Below are positions 44,207-57,100 of a stretch of 64,000 bases of DNA, in pieces. The stretch is from positions 124,001 to 188,000 of the forward strand of contig JADJHJ010000010.1 of the NCBI GenBank assembly GCA_016707605.1, written 5' to 3'. The DNA is from Candidatus Promineofilum glycogenicum (GTDB lineage Bacteria; Chloroflexota; Anaerolineae; Promineifilales; Promineifilaceae). The position numbers were made by a program, and so were the translations under genes. Under the pieces are notes generated by a model. The model was given only the letters and a program-made list of their open reading frames with translations. It made no database searches and was not told where the DNA came from. Each line of letters opens with the position of its first letter. The stretch's first letter is position 1.

Positions 44207-47200
44207 ATGAAGCGTTTTGTACCGGTAGCAACTATGCTGCTCATGATCATGTTGATCGGCCTGGCCCACACCCCGCGTGTGGCCGCCGGCATGTACGATG
44301 CCGACAGCGAAGTAACCTATAAAGAGTACTGGATGCCGCACTCGCAGTTCACCGGCCACTGCACCGCCGGGCTGCCGGAATTTCCGGGCGGCACGTGGTA
44401 CGTCGAGCCGGGCCGGCTGAACGAGTGCCCCAAGCCGATGCAGATCAACTTGCCCGACAACTTCGCCAGCGCCATCAAGGCCGAGATCTACCTTGACCTG
44501 TGGCGCAACCACGACGCGCCTAGCGCCCGCTTCCGCATCAACGGCAACCCGACCGTCTACACCCCCAACGTCGGCTACGAATGGGGCCGCACGCCGTGGA
44601 TCAGTGAGATTCCGCTCAGCTCCCTCGTTCAAGGGACTAATACGTTTACCTTCTGGGGCGAGCACGGCCTCTATCACATGCACGACATCGGCATCCGGCT
44701 CTACTATGACGAGAGCCACCCGCTGATCGGCGTCGACGTGACCCCGGTCGACGGTGAACTGCTGACGATCAAGTCGCTCGATGACGGCGTCGAGAGGCCG
44801 GCCTACGACGGCGGCGACCTGCTGGTCAACAACGACAGCCTGACGCTGAAGGCCCACGTCGAAGCCCGGCGCGGCCTACGTCGAGTTCCACGCCTACTAC
44901 GACGGCTACGACGTTGACAACGACGGCCAATTCCGCGACTGGCAGAGCAGCAACCGCAACAATCGCTGGCCGGGCGGCAAGGACATCGTTGGCACCCTCT
45001 ACAACGGCACGGCCAACCACATCGGCACGGTGGCCGCCCCGGCCGGCGGCGGCGACGTCAGCATCGTCTGGAACATCAAGCACATCATCAACCAGCCCGG
45101 CGTCAAATTCAAGATCCGCATCGTCGACGCCGCCGGCAACGTGCGCGAAGGCGCCGGCGGCGTCACGCCGCCGTATAAACTCATCCGCGACTACCCCGTC
45201 GTCTACTACACCATCCCCGACTTCGAGGATACCAGCCTCCACATGTCGGGCACGCAACCCGACACCGCCAGCTATACCTTCACCTTGCCCAGCGATCTGG
45301 ACCTGACTACCGTTTCCGAGGCCTACTTCCTGGGCATGTACTGGAAAAAGCCGCGCTTCTCCTTCAACGGCATGAACAAGCTTAGCGTCCAGGAGGGGGT
45401 GAACGACGAGTGGCTGCTCGGCATTCGCTCCTTTAACAAAACCGTCCTGGTGCCGGGCGACAACAGCCTGACCTACACCTACTCCGGCAGCGGCGTCGGC
45501 CACTTCATCGAAGAGCCGGGGCCGATGGTCGTCCTCAGAGGCAACTATACGAATGTGGCCGACGTGGCCAAGCCGGTCGTGGCCGCGCGCAACCCGGCCC
45601 CGGCGGCCACCAACGTCGACATCTTCGCCTCCGTCAGCGCGCGCATCGTCGACCTGGCCAGCGGCGTCAACCGTCAACAGCATCATCATGAGCGTCAACG
45701 GCAACCAGGTGCAGCCGGTGCTCAGCGGCACGGCCAACAACCTGACCGTCACCTACGTGCCCACCCAGCCGTTGCCGCCCAACACGCTCATCCCGGTCAC
45801 GCTCTACGCCTGCGACCTGCGCGGCAACTGCATGACCTCGGCCGACACCTACAGCTTCACCACCGAGCCGCCCGACCTGGTCCCGCCGGTCATCTCCAAC
45901 GTCAACGTCGTCAGCACCGACTCCGACGCCATTATCACCTGGACGACCAACGAGCCGGCCGATAGCAAGCTTGAGTATGGCCTGACCACCAACTATGAGA
46001 AGCCGGCCGTCAGCGCCGCGCCGCTCGTCAGCCAGCATTCGTTGCAACTGACCGGCCTGCAAACCCAATCCACCTACCACTTCCGCCTGTCGTCGCGCGA
46101 CTTCAACAACAACCCGGCCACGACCGGCGACCTGACCTTCCAAACCAAACCCGCCCCGGCGGGCATCCACTCCGACGACTTCAGCGCCTGCGTCATCGAC
46201 TCGGCCGTCTGGTCCTACATCGACCCCCTGGGCGACTCCCCCCTGGTCTGGACCGGCAGCGGGGCGCAAATCTCCGTCCCCGCCGGCGAAGGGCACGACA
46301 TCTGGCGCACCACCCTGGAATCGCCGCGCCTGATCCAGTACGTCGCCAACGGTGACTTCGACGTCGAAGTGAAGTTCGAGAAGCCGCTGACCAAGAAGAC
46401 CCAGTCCATCGGCGTGCTGGCCCAACAGGACACCAGCAACTACCTACGTTTCAACTTCCAGAGTGAAGGCAACGTCACCAGCCTGATCATCGTCAACACC
46501 GTCAACGGCAACAGCCAGGTCGTCTTCACCACGCCCGTCACCCTGGCCGGGGCCAACTACATGCGCATCAACCGCGCCGGCGACGTGTGGAACCTGCAAT
46601 ACTCCATCGACGGCGTCAACTGGAACTTCGCCACCAGCTACACCCGCACCCTGGTCCTCAGCCAGATCGGCCCCTTCGTCGGCAATACCGGCACCGATCC
46701 GGCCCACGTCAACGTCATCGACTACTTCATCAACCTCAACGACCCGCTCGACGCGGAAGACCCGCCCATCACCCTCACCGTCGATAAGGTCGGCCAGGGC
46801 ACGGTGGAGCGCGACCCCGACAAGGCCAGCTACGCCTGCCACGAGACGGTCACGCTGACCGCCGAACCCGCGCCCGATTGGACCTTCACCGGTTGGAGCG
46901 GCGCGCTGACCGGCGCGGAACTGGTCAAGACCATCATCCTGACCAAGTCGGAGAGCGTCACCGCCACGTTCACCAACCCCACACCCTACGCCCTGAACGT
47001 CGAAGTGGTCAGCAACGGCCCCGGCGTCGGCGGCACGGTGACCAAGAACCCCGACACACCGACCTATCTCTACGGCACCGAGGTCCAACTGACGGCCACG
47101 CCCACCCCCGGCTGGAGCTTCCTCGGCTGGTCGGGCGACTGGACGGCCACCGACCCGGTGACCACCGTCCCCGTGACCGGCAACATGGACGTCGTCGCCA

Positions 47201-49087
47201 CTTTTGAGCAGGACGAGTACACCCTGGACACGCTCATCCTGGCCGAAGGCGTCGGCACGGGCGGCACGATCACCGTTGACCCCGTGCAGCCGACCTACCT
47301 CTATGGCGACGAGGTGACTATCACCGTCACGCCCGAAGTCGGCTGGACCTTCACCGGCTGGGCCGAGAGCAGCGTCGGCGTCAGCGGCAACGAGCTTGTC
47401 ACCAACCTGACCATGTCGCAGGACGTAGTCGCCATCGCCCGCCTGGTGCAGAACCAGTACGACCTGGCCATCGACCTCGTCCACAACGGTGAGCCGGGGG
47501 CCATCGGCGGCGCGGTGCTCAAGACGCCCGACCAGGCGACCTATGGCCACGGCCAGGTCGTGTCGGTCACGGCCCAGGTCGCCCAGGGCTGGCTCTTCAC
47601 CGGCTGGGCCGGCGATCTGGCCGGCGACGACCCGGAGCAATCGCTGACGATGACCGCCGACAAGGCCGTCACCGCCACCTTTACCCAGCAGCAGTACAAC
47701 GTCACGGTGACGATTGACGGCCCCGCGGGCGTCGCCAACCCCGGCCACGTCGCCATCACACCCGACAAGCCGTACTTCCTGTACAACGACATCGTCACCC
47801 TGACGCCGGTGGCCGAAGCGGGCTGTGAGTTCGTCATGTGGAGCGGCGACCTGACCGGCACGGATGAGCCGGCCCTCTTCGCCATCGACAAGGACTACAA
47901 CATCACCGCCCACTTCGCCGTGGACACGACGCCGATCGAGATCTCCAATCCCAACATCGAAGTCATGCCCGGCGGCACGCTGGCCACCGTCACCTGGGAA
48001 ACGGACGTGCCCGGCACCAGCGTCGTCGACTATGGCGAAACCCTTGTTTACGAGCTAGGCCCCAAGACCAAGGACGTGCTGGAAACGCAGCACACCATCC
48101 TGCTCAGCGGCCTGACAGCCGGACACGTTCTACCACTTGCAGATCACGTCGCTTGACCAGCACGGCAACTCGGTCAGCACCGAGGACATGACCTTCACGA
48201 CCAGCAACTCGTCAGGCATCTTCTCCGATGACTTCAGCGCCTGCGAAATCAACAACCGCTGGACATGGGCCAACCCGCTCAATGACTCCGAGCGCGCCGT
48301 AACCGGCCGCCATCTGGAGATCACCGTGCCCGGCGGCGCCACGGCCCACACCCTCTACACCGAGGGCATCTCTGTACCCCGTCTTATGCAGCCGTCGAAC
48401 GACGACGATTTCACTATCGAGGTCAAGTTTGACTCGGTTGTAGCCGACACCGGCGCGGCACAGGGCATTGTCATCGAGCAGGACAACGACACCTTTCTGC
48501 GACTGGAGTTCCACAAGCGCCCCGGCGTTATTCGCGCCTTCGTCGTCGGCATTCGTGACGGGGCCATCGGCGCCGGCACCACGGCCGGCCGCGATGTGGC
48601 CGGCGAGCCGGTTTCGTTGTACATGCGCGTCGTGCGCGCCGGCGACAAGTGGCAGCAGTTTTACTCCCTCGACGGCGTCGAATGGACGCTGAACAAGGAG
48701 TTCAACTTCGACATGACCGTCAAGCGGGTGGGCGTCTACGCCGGCAACAGCAAGTTCGGCGACAACCCCATCCCGACCCACACCGTTCTGGTCGACTACT
48801 TCTTCAACACCGCCGCGCCCATCACGCCCGAAGATAGCCGCTACGCGGTCAACGTCGACATCGAAGGCTCCGGCAACGTGACGCGCAACCCCAACCGCGG
48901 CTACTACTGCGGCCAGGAAGTGACGCTGACGGCCACGCCCAGCGATGGTTGGATTTTCCTCGGCTGGGCCGGCGACGCCAGCGGCACCGACCCGGTGCGC
49001 ACGCTGACGGTGACGGCCGACATGAACGTGACCGCCCAATTCAGCAATGACGGCTTCAAACTGGTGGTGCCGCTTATCCTGAGATAA
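44207..49087 (+). CDS. Giant secreted repeat protein, type B, copy 1 (three frameshifts)
   Basis: About 1625 residues once three single extra bases are removed (near 44865, 45672 and 48121); 4881 bases fit exactly. Signal peptide (VATMLLMIMLIGLAHTPRVAAG), type-B N-terminal domain (~30-190: TYKEYWMPHSQFTGHC, CPKPMQINLPDNF, YEWGRTPWI, HDIGIRLYY), two further beta domains, a Big-like domain with a CDLRGNC loop, an FN3-like domain, ConA-like domain (SDDFSAC), five B-repeats, a second FN3-like domain, a second ConA-like domain and a sixth B-repeat (YYCGQEV). Tail FKLVVPLILR. The same architecture as the intact gene at 54.1 kb, which guided the reconstruction. Ribosome site GAGGAAG before ATG 44207. 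Confidence 0.8.
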
Positions 49088-49100
49088 GCGTCTATCCATC

Positions 49101-49147
49101 GGTCGGGGCGACTCGCGGGACGGGTCGCCCCGACCGGCACGTTTTAT
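49101..49147 (+). terminator. Rho-independent-type terminator
   Basis: GGTCGGGGCGAC (49101-49112) pairs perfectly with GTCGCCCCGACC (49124-49135), followed by CACGTTTTAT. It closes the first A-B pair. Confidence 0.75.
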
Positions 49148-49218
49148 CCACTGGGGTGCGCCGCAAGGCCACTCCGCTTCGCATTCTTGGCGATTGATGC
49201 CAGAACAGAGTGAGTACA

Positions 49219-52200
49219 ATGAACAGACAGGCGAAATGGCTCCTTCTCATGGCTCTGCTGCTGATGGTCGTGCTATCGGCCGGCGGCGTGGGGGCATGGA
49301 GTGACGCCGACAGCGACCCCGCGGCGGCCCCGGCCGTCACCGACGACGAAAGCGCGATGCCGCCGCTGGTCGGCGGCGCGCCCAAACAACCGGAAGCCGT
49401 GCTCAGCGCCCCGGCCGACGCGCCCGAGCAACCGGGCACCCTCTTCCAGAACGCGCCCAATGCCCCCGCCATCACCATCTGGTATGGCGCGAGCCAGCAG
49501 TTCGGCCTCCGGGGCGACCCGCAGAAGTGGGTCAACATCCTCGGCAAAGTCAGCAGTGCCGTGCCGCTCAGCAGCCTGACCTACTCCGTCAACGGCGGCG
49601 CGCCCCAGGCGCTCGAAGTCGGCCCGGACAACATGCGCCTGGCGCAGACCGGCGACTTCAACATCGAGCTGGACTACACCGACCTGCTGCCGGGGGCCAA
49701 CCAGGTGGTCATCACCGCCCTCGACAACGCCGCCGCCTCCAGCCAGGCCGTCGTCACCGTCAACTACGCCGCCGCCCCGGCCTGGACGCCGCAGAACTAC
49801 ACCGTCAACTGGGGCGCGGCCACCAAGGTCAGCGACGTGGCGCAAGTCATCGACGGCCAGTGGGCCATCGACAACGGCACGGCGCGGCCGACGGTCATCG
49901 AGTTCGACCGCCTGTTGGCCATCGGCGACCTGTCGTGGCGCGACTACACCGTCACCGTGCCCATCACCATCCTGAGCATGGACCCGGCCGGCTTCCCCGG
50001 CCCCAGCAACGGCCCCGGCATTGGCGTCATGGTGCGCTGGCAGGGGCACTTCTGGGCCGACGGCGACACCCAGCCGCGCACCGGCTGGCGGCGGCTGGGC
50101 GCGCTGGCCTGGTATCGCTGGAAGAACAACCCCGCCCCGGCCGAAGGGGCTGCAACTCCTGGGCCATCGCGGCCTGCTGCTGGGCGAAAGCACGCGCACG
50201 CTCAGCCTGAACACGCCCTATATCTTCAAGGTCAGCATCACCTCCAACGCCAACCCGGCCAAGCCGGCCACCTACCGCTTCAAGGTCTGGGAAGCGGCGC
50301 AGGCCGAACCGGCGACGTGGGACTTTGAATCGCCGGGCGTCAGCGGCGAGCCGCGCAGTGGCTCCATCGTCCTGCTGGCCCACCACGTGGACGCCCGCTT
50401 CGGCAACGTCACCGTTAATCTGGCCAGCGTCGAGCCGCAGCCGAGCCTGACGACCCACATCACCGGCACCGGCACGGGCACGCTCGACGTGGCCCCCAAC
50501 AAGGCCACCTATCGCTTTGGCGAAGATGTCACCCTGACCGTCACGCCCGACACCGGCTCCACCTTCCAGGGCTGGCTGGGCGACCTGACCGGCACGGCCA
50601 ACCCGGGCACAGTCGAGATGTTCGGCGACCGCAGCGTCTCGGCCCTGCTGATCAACCCCAACGTGCAGACGCCCATCTCCGATGACTTTAGCGGCTGCGC
50701 GCTCGACACCCAACTCTGGACCTACGTCGATCCGCTGGGCGACTCGCCGCTGGTGATGACCGGCGCGCAAGCCCAGATCAGCGTGCCCGCCGGCACAGGC
50801 CACGACATCTGGACCGGCGGCGTCAACGCGCCGCGCCTGATGCAGTACGCCGAGAATGAAGACTTCGAGTTCGAGGTCAAGTTCGACTCGGCCCTGAACG
50901 GCAAGAACCAGGCCCAGGGCGTGCTGGTGCAGGGGGACGCGCAGAACTTCCTGCGCTTCAACTACCTCCATGACGGCACGAGCTACCGCATCCAGGCCTT
51001 TACCTTCCTGCTCGGCCAGCCGACCACGCGCGTCGACACCGTCCTGACCACCGCGCCGCCGATGTACCTGCGCGTCAAGCGCATCGGCAACGTCTGGAAC
51101 CTCTTCTACTCCGCCAACGGCACGAACTGGTCGCTGGCCGCCGGCTTCCAGCACGATCTGGTCGTCAACAGCTACGGCCCCTACGTCGGCAACTCCAGCA
51201 AGAACCCGGCCACCATCGGGCTGATCGACTACTTCTTCAACACCAAAAGCCCCATCGTGCCCGAAGACAACGACCGCAAGCTGACGGTCGGCGTCTCGCC
51301 CACCGGCAGCGGCACGGTGGCTCTCGACCCGTTGAAGGAGAACTACGCCTGCGACGAGCCGGTGACGCTGACCCCCGTGCCCGCCACCGGCTACCGCTTC
51401 GACCACTGGAGCGGCGACCTGAGCGGCACGGCCAACCCCGGCACGCTGGTCATGAACGCCACCAAGAACGTGACCGCCCACTTCGTCGCCGACACGCAGT
51501 ACACCGTCACCGTCAGCGCCAGCCCCGCCGGCGCGGGAACCGTCACCAAGTCGCCCGACAAACCGGCCTACAGCGCCGGCGAGTCGGTCACGCTGACGGC
51601 CACGCCCGCCGCCGGCAACCTGTTCACCAACTGGAGCGGCAACGCCAGCGGCACGACCAACCCGCTGACGGTGGTTGTCAACGGCAACCTCACCATCGTC
51701 GGCAACTTTGCCGCCGCGCCGACCCACACCCTGACCACCACCCCCGTCGGCAGCGGTAGCATCAGCCGCGTGCCCGACAAAACCAGCTATCTCCACGGCG
51801 AAAGCGTCACTCTGACCGCCGTGCCCAACGCCAACGCCAGCTTCATCGGCTGGGGCGGGGCGCTGACCGGCGCGACCAACCCGACGACCATCATCATGGA
51901 CGCCGACAAGGCCGTGACCGCCACCTTCGCCGACAACATCTACACCCTGACCCTGTCGCCCGGCGAAAACGGCTCCATCCAGGCCAGCCCCAACAAGACG
52001 GCCTACTACCAGAACGAGGTGGTGACGCTGACGCCCGTGCCCGCCGTGGGCTACAAGTTCGTGGCCTGGGGCGGCGACCTGAGCGGCAGCGCCAACCCGG
52101 CCACGCTGAGCATGACCGGCAACAAGACCGTCTCGGCCACCTTCGCCCCCGACCAGAGCTACACCATCGACATCACCACCGTTGGTAGCGGCCTCGTCGT

Positions 52201-53716
52201 CAAAGACCCGGAGCAGGCGGAGTACAGCCTCGGCCAACAGGTGACGCTGACGGCCTTCCCCCTGTCCGGCATGGAGTTCGTCGGCTGGAGCGGCGCGCTG
52301 ACCGGCAACCAGAACCCCGTCGTCATCACGGTCAGCGGCGACATGGCCATCACCGCCACCTTCGCCCCTCTCGGCGTCTATAGCCTGACCATCATCCCGC
52401 CCACCAACGGCACGATCCAGGTCGATCCGGTGCGCACCCTCTACGCCCCCGGCGAACAGGTGACGCTGACCGCCGTGCCCAACCTGGGCTACATCTTCTC
52501 CGCCTGGGGTAACGACGCCAGCGGCACGACCAACCCGCTGACGCTGACGATGGACGGCAACAAGACCGTTTCGGCCGTCTTCGAGATCGCCCCGGTTTTC
52601 ACCGTCAACGTCACCTCGGCCGGCAACGGCTCGGTGGCCGTCGACCCGCCCGGCACGCAGTTCACCGCCGGCACGCAGATCACCCTGACGGCCACGCCGT
52701 CCGAAGGGTTCTTCTTCGCCGGCTGGACGGGCAGCCTGGTCAGCAACAAGAACCCCACCGTGCTGACCGTGGACGGCAACAAGAACATCATCGCCCACTT
52801 CACCGACGAGCCAGCCCCCCAGTCCGACGACTTCGCCGGTTGCGGCACGCCCAACGCCATGTGGACGTGGGTTGACCCGCTCGGCCAGGCCGACTACCGG
52901 ATGACCGGCACACAGCTCAAGATCGTCATTCCCCCCGACGTCAACTATGAAGCGTGGCGCAACGGCAACGAAGCGGCGCGAATGATGCAAGAGGTCGGCA
53001 ATCTGGACAACTTCTCGCTGGTGGTCAAGCTGCAATCGGTCGTCACCCAGGGCTACCAGGCGCAGGGCATCATCATCGAGGCGGATGAAGATCACTTCAT
53101 TCGTTTTGATCTCAACTACATCCCTGAAGACGAAGAAGGTGTCTCGCCGGTGAAGCTGTTTGCCGGCACGGTTGAGAATGGAGTCGGCAAGATCAAGAAG
53201 AACGTGCCGATTACCATCAGCGGTTCCGACATCTACATCATGATCCGGCGCTTCGGCGACGAGTGGCGGATGTACTACCGCTTCCAGAACTCCGGGCCGT
53301 GGACGGGCATCGGCAAGTTCAACTTTGTCCTAGACGTGCAGCGCGTCGGCGTCTTTGCCGCCAGCCACCACCCCACGGGCAGCGAGAACGCCCCCGGCCA
53401 CACGGCCACCTTCGACTTCTTCTTCAACGAAGATTCACCCATCGCCCCCGAAGACGGCAACGCGCCGGGCATCGTCATCAACAAGGTCGGCCAGGGCACT
53501 GTCACCCAGACGCCCGCCGGCCCCGACTACACTTGCGGCCAGCAGGTTCAACTGCGGGCCGCGCCGGCCAGCGGCTGGCGCTTCCAGAACTGGAGCGGCG
53601 ATCTGAACGGCAGCAGCCTCAACCTGCCGCTGACCATCAGCCGCAAGCACACGGTCACGGCCACCTTTGTCCAGTTGACCAGCTTTGACCTGTTCCTGCC
53701 CGTGGCTATTCGTTAG
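49219..53716 (+). CDS. Giant secreted repeat protein, type A, copy 2 (one frameshift)
   Basis: About 1498 residues when one extra G in the GGGG at ~50144-50147 is removed (4498 = 3 x 1499 + 1). Signal peptide (WLLLMALLLMVVLSAGGVGA), type-A N-terminal region (ITIWYGASQQFGLRGDPQKW, RRLGALAWYRW, LSLNTPYIFKV) alignable with copy 1, B-repeat 1, a ConA-like domain (SDDFSGC), seven B-repeats, a second ConA-like domain (SDDFAGC) and a ninth B-repeat (YTCGQQV). Tail FDLFLPVAIR. Compared with copy 1 it has six more repeats and one more ConA domain, so repeats have expanded or contracted since duplication. ATG 49219 chosen over the in-frame GTG 49210 because the signal peptide starts there. Confidence 0.82.
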
Positions 53717-54116
53717 CCGCGGCCAAGGCGGGCCGCCCGGTTAGCCGGGCGGCCCGCCACTTAAGAGGCGTTGTAAGCCGACGCCGCTATTCTGGCCATA
53801 GTGAGTCCCACGCCGATCGGGGTGGGCCTTAAAATGGAATGAACAAACCGGCTGATAGGACTCTAATCGTACTTGGAGCCGCCATCCGTTTACCGGCTCG
53901 TGACCGGCAACGACCCCCTTATCGGTAACACCCACGCCCAGCCGGCGTACTGGAATTTGCATACCGCTGTGGCCCACGCCGCGGCGACAACGTGAATTGG
54001 TTTGACCGGGAAGTGGCATCATCGCTTTCACTCAGGCAAAGCGCTGTGCCCCATCGAGGCAACTTCCACTCCCGGCTCGTTCTGATGTAGTCGATATTGC
54101 CTGGATAGAGGGAACC
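53717..54116 (+). other. 400-bp leader region with terminator
   Basis: No gene is seen. It starts with the strong hairpin at 53727-53758, then GTTGTAAGCCG at about 53770 (the same 11-mer as near 41532), and an untranslated stretch of ~330 bases before the type-B gene, the longest plus-strand leader in the window. Confidence 0.55.
53727..53758 (+). terminator. Strong GC hairpin (14-bp stem, TTAG loop)
   Basis: GGCGGGCCGCCCGG (53727-53740) pairs perfectly with CCGGGCGGCCCGCC (53745-53758) across a 4-base loop, 10 bases after the type-A stop. Confidence 0.75.
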
Positions 54117-57100
54117 ATGTTAAGGAGCAATACACGCACTCTCTTTCTCGTCTTGGCCCTGGGCCTGTTGGGCGGGCTAGTGATGATTCGCCCGACGGCC
54201 GTCGAGGCCGGCATCTTCAATGCCAGTAATCAGGTCACTTACAAAGAGTACTGGGTCCACCATGACGAATTGACCGGCGGCTGCAACGCCGACGGCACGC
54301 CGACACACCCCGGCGGCACATGGTACATGGAAGTCGGCACGCGCCAGCGCTGCCCCAAGACGGTTGAATTCACCGTGCCCGATGATTTCAGCAACGCGGC
54401 CAAGGTCGAAATCTACCTTGACCTGTGGCGCGCCTACCATGAGCGCGGCCTCCAGTTCGAGATGAACGAAAGCGGCGTCGTCCATACCTCGCCCGTTGGC
54501 TATGACTGGAGCCGCACGCCCTGGATTCTGGAAGTTGACAAGGCCGAGTTAGAGCCTGGCCTGAATACCATCACCTTCTGGGCCACCCGGCTGACCCACA
54601 TCCACGACATCGGCATTCGCATCTATCACAACAACGACAACCCGCTGCTGCCCGGCCCCGGCGGCGACGTGGAACCGCCGAACGGCCAACTGGTCTCCAT
54701 TGAGGATGACGGCGGCGTCGTTTCGCCCGATGCCGGCGGCACGTTGATGGTCAACGGCAATCAGTTGAAGCTGACGGCCGACATCTCGCCCGACACCCTC
54801 TACGTCGAGTTCCACGCCTGGTATGAAGGCTACGACGAGGACAACGACGGCGTCTTCCGCGACTGGCACAACCTGGGCCGCAACAACTGGTGGCCCGGCG
54901 GCCGCGAGGAGTTAGTCACCGGCGGCACCATCAACCACATCGCCACCGTCAAGCCCAAGAACAGCGCGACGACGGTGTCCACGACGTGGAACATGACCCA
55001 CATCACCAACCAGTCGTTGATCAAGTTCAAGATCCGTGTGGTGGACGCCGCGGGCAACGTGCGCGAAGGGGCGGGCGGTATCTCGTCCGACTTCAAGTTG
55101 ATGCGCAACGTACCCGTCAACGCCTTCATCCTCCACGACTTCACCGACTTCGGCCTGCACATGGACGGCAATCGGCCTGACTCGGTCAGCTACAACTTCA
55201 TTATGCCGTCCACCATTGTCGACTACTACACCGAGTCGATTCTGGTCGGGGCCTATTGGCGCAACCCCGCCTTCGCCATCAATGGTAGCGGCGGCATCTC
55301 GGCCAACTCCCCCGACTGGTCACTAGGGATCAAGTCGTTCCCCAAGGGCTACCTGGTCGCCGGGCTGAACCGCATCACCTATCAATACACCAATGGCGCC
55401 GGCCAATTTGTGGAGTACCCCGGCCCGATGTTCGTCCTGCGCCGGTCGGCGCCAGGCCCGGCCGACAACACCCCGCCGATCATCGGCGGCCAGTTGCCGG
55501 CGCCCAACGCGACCAACGTCGACGTCAAATCGCCCATCACCGCCCGCATCAGCGACGACAAGTTCGGCGTTGACTGGCAGACGGTCAAGGTCACGGTCAA
55601 CGGCGAGGACGTGACCAACAAGACCGACATCCAGGGTGTCATGGGCGACTACCTGCTGGTCTATGACCCGCCCGGCAACCTCGACTTCTCCACCGAGTAC
55701 ACGGTCAAGATCGAGGGCTGCGACCTGCTGAACAACTGCGCGTCGGCCGTGAACTACAAGTTCAACACCGCCGCGCCCGACACCGCGCCGCCGGCCATTA
55801 CCAACGTGGTGGCCGAGCCGCTGCCCAATGGCGTCAACATCAGTTGGACCACCAGCGAACCGGCCACCAGCCGCGTCGAATATGGCAAGACGACCAACTA
55901 CGAGTTGGGCGTGGTCGAAGACACGACGCTGAAGACCAGCCACTACGCCGAAATCCGCGGCCTGCAACCCAGCACCCGCTACCACTTCCGGCTGAAGAGC
56001 ACCGACGAGCAGGGCAACACCGCCACGACAAACGACAACACCTTCGACACGACCGAGTTCGGCGACCTGCTGTCCGATGACTTCAACGCCTGCGTCCTCG
56101 ATTCGATGTGGACGGAGTTCGACCCGCAGGGCAATACCACCCTGAGCATGTCGGGCGAGACGCTGTCGCTGAGCTTCCCCGCCGGCGGCGCCCACGACTG
56201 GACGACCGGCGGCCCGCCGCGCGTCATGCAGTTGGCCGGCGACGTCGACTTCACCGTTGAGGTCAAGTTCGAATCGGCGTTGACCGTCCCCGGCCAGATG
56301 CAGGGCATCCTGATCGAAGAGGACGACGACACCTACGTCCGCGTCAGCTTCGAGCGCACGGCCACGGCCACGATCATGTTCTCGCGCTTCGTCAGCAACG
56401 GCGTCACCGTCAAGAGCGCCACCACGTCCTTCACCGATGGCACGGTCATCCCCAACATGCTGCGCGTCAAGCGCGTCGGCGATAGCTTCCAGCGCTCCTA
56501 CTACCAGGACGGCCAGTGGAAGGGGCAGGCGGCCTACACGATGGACATGACCCCCATCCACGTCGGCGTCTTCGCCGGTGCGGCCGGCGCGGGCGGCACG
56601 GCTCCGGCCCACACCGCCGTCGTCGATTACTTCTTCAACACCGACATCCCCATCGTGCCCGAAGACGGCAATCCGATGAGCGTCGCCGTGGCCGTCGTCG
56701 GCAACGGCAGCGTGACCAAGCAGCCCAACAAGACCGTCTATACCTGCGGCGAGGAAGTCGTGCTGAGCGCGGTGACCGTCCCCGGCTGGTCGTTCGGCGG
56801 CTGGAGCGGCGACGTGACCGGCAGCGACCCGATGGCCTCGGTCATCATTGACGGGCCGAAGAACGCCACCGCCACCTTCACCCAGGATCAGTACGTCCTC
56901 AACGTGGCCATCGAAAACGACGGCGTCGGCGGCGAGCAGAACGCCGTGACGAAAAGCCCCGACCAGGCGACCTACGTCTACGGCGACCAGGTGCAACTGA
57001 CCGCCGTGCCCCAACCGGGCTGGTCGTTCGTCGGCTGGACGGGCGCGGTCAACAGCGCCTCGCCCACCGTCATGCTGACGATGAACGAGAGCAAGTCCGT

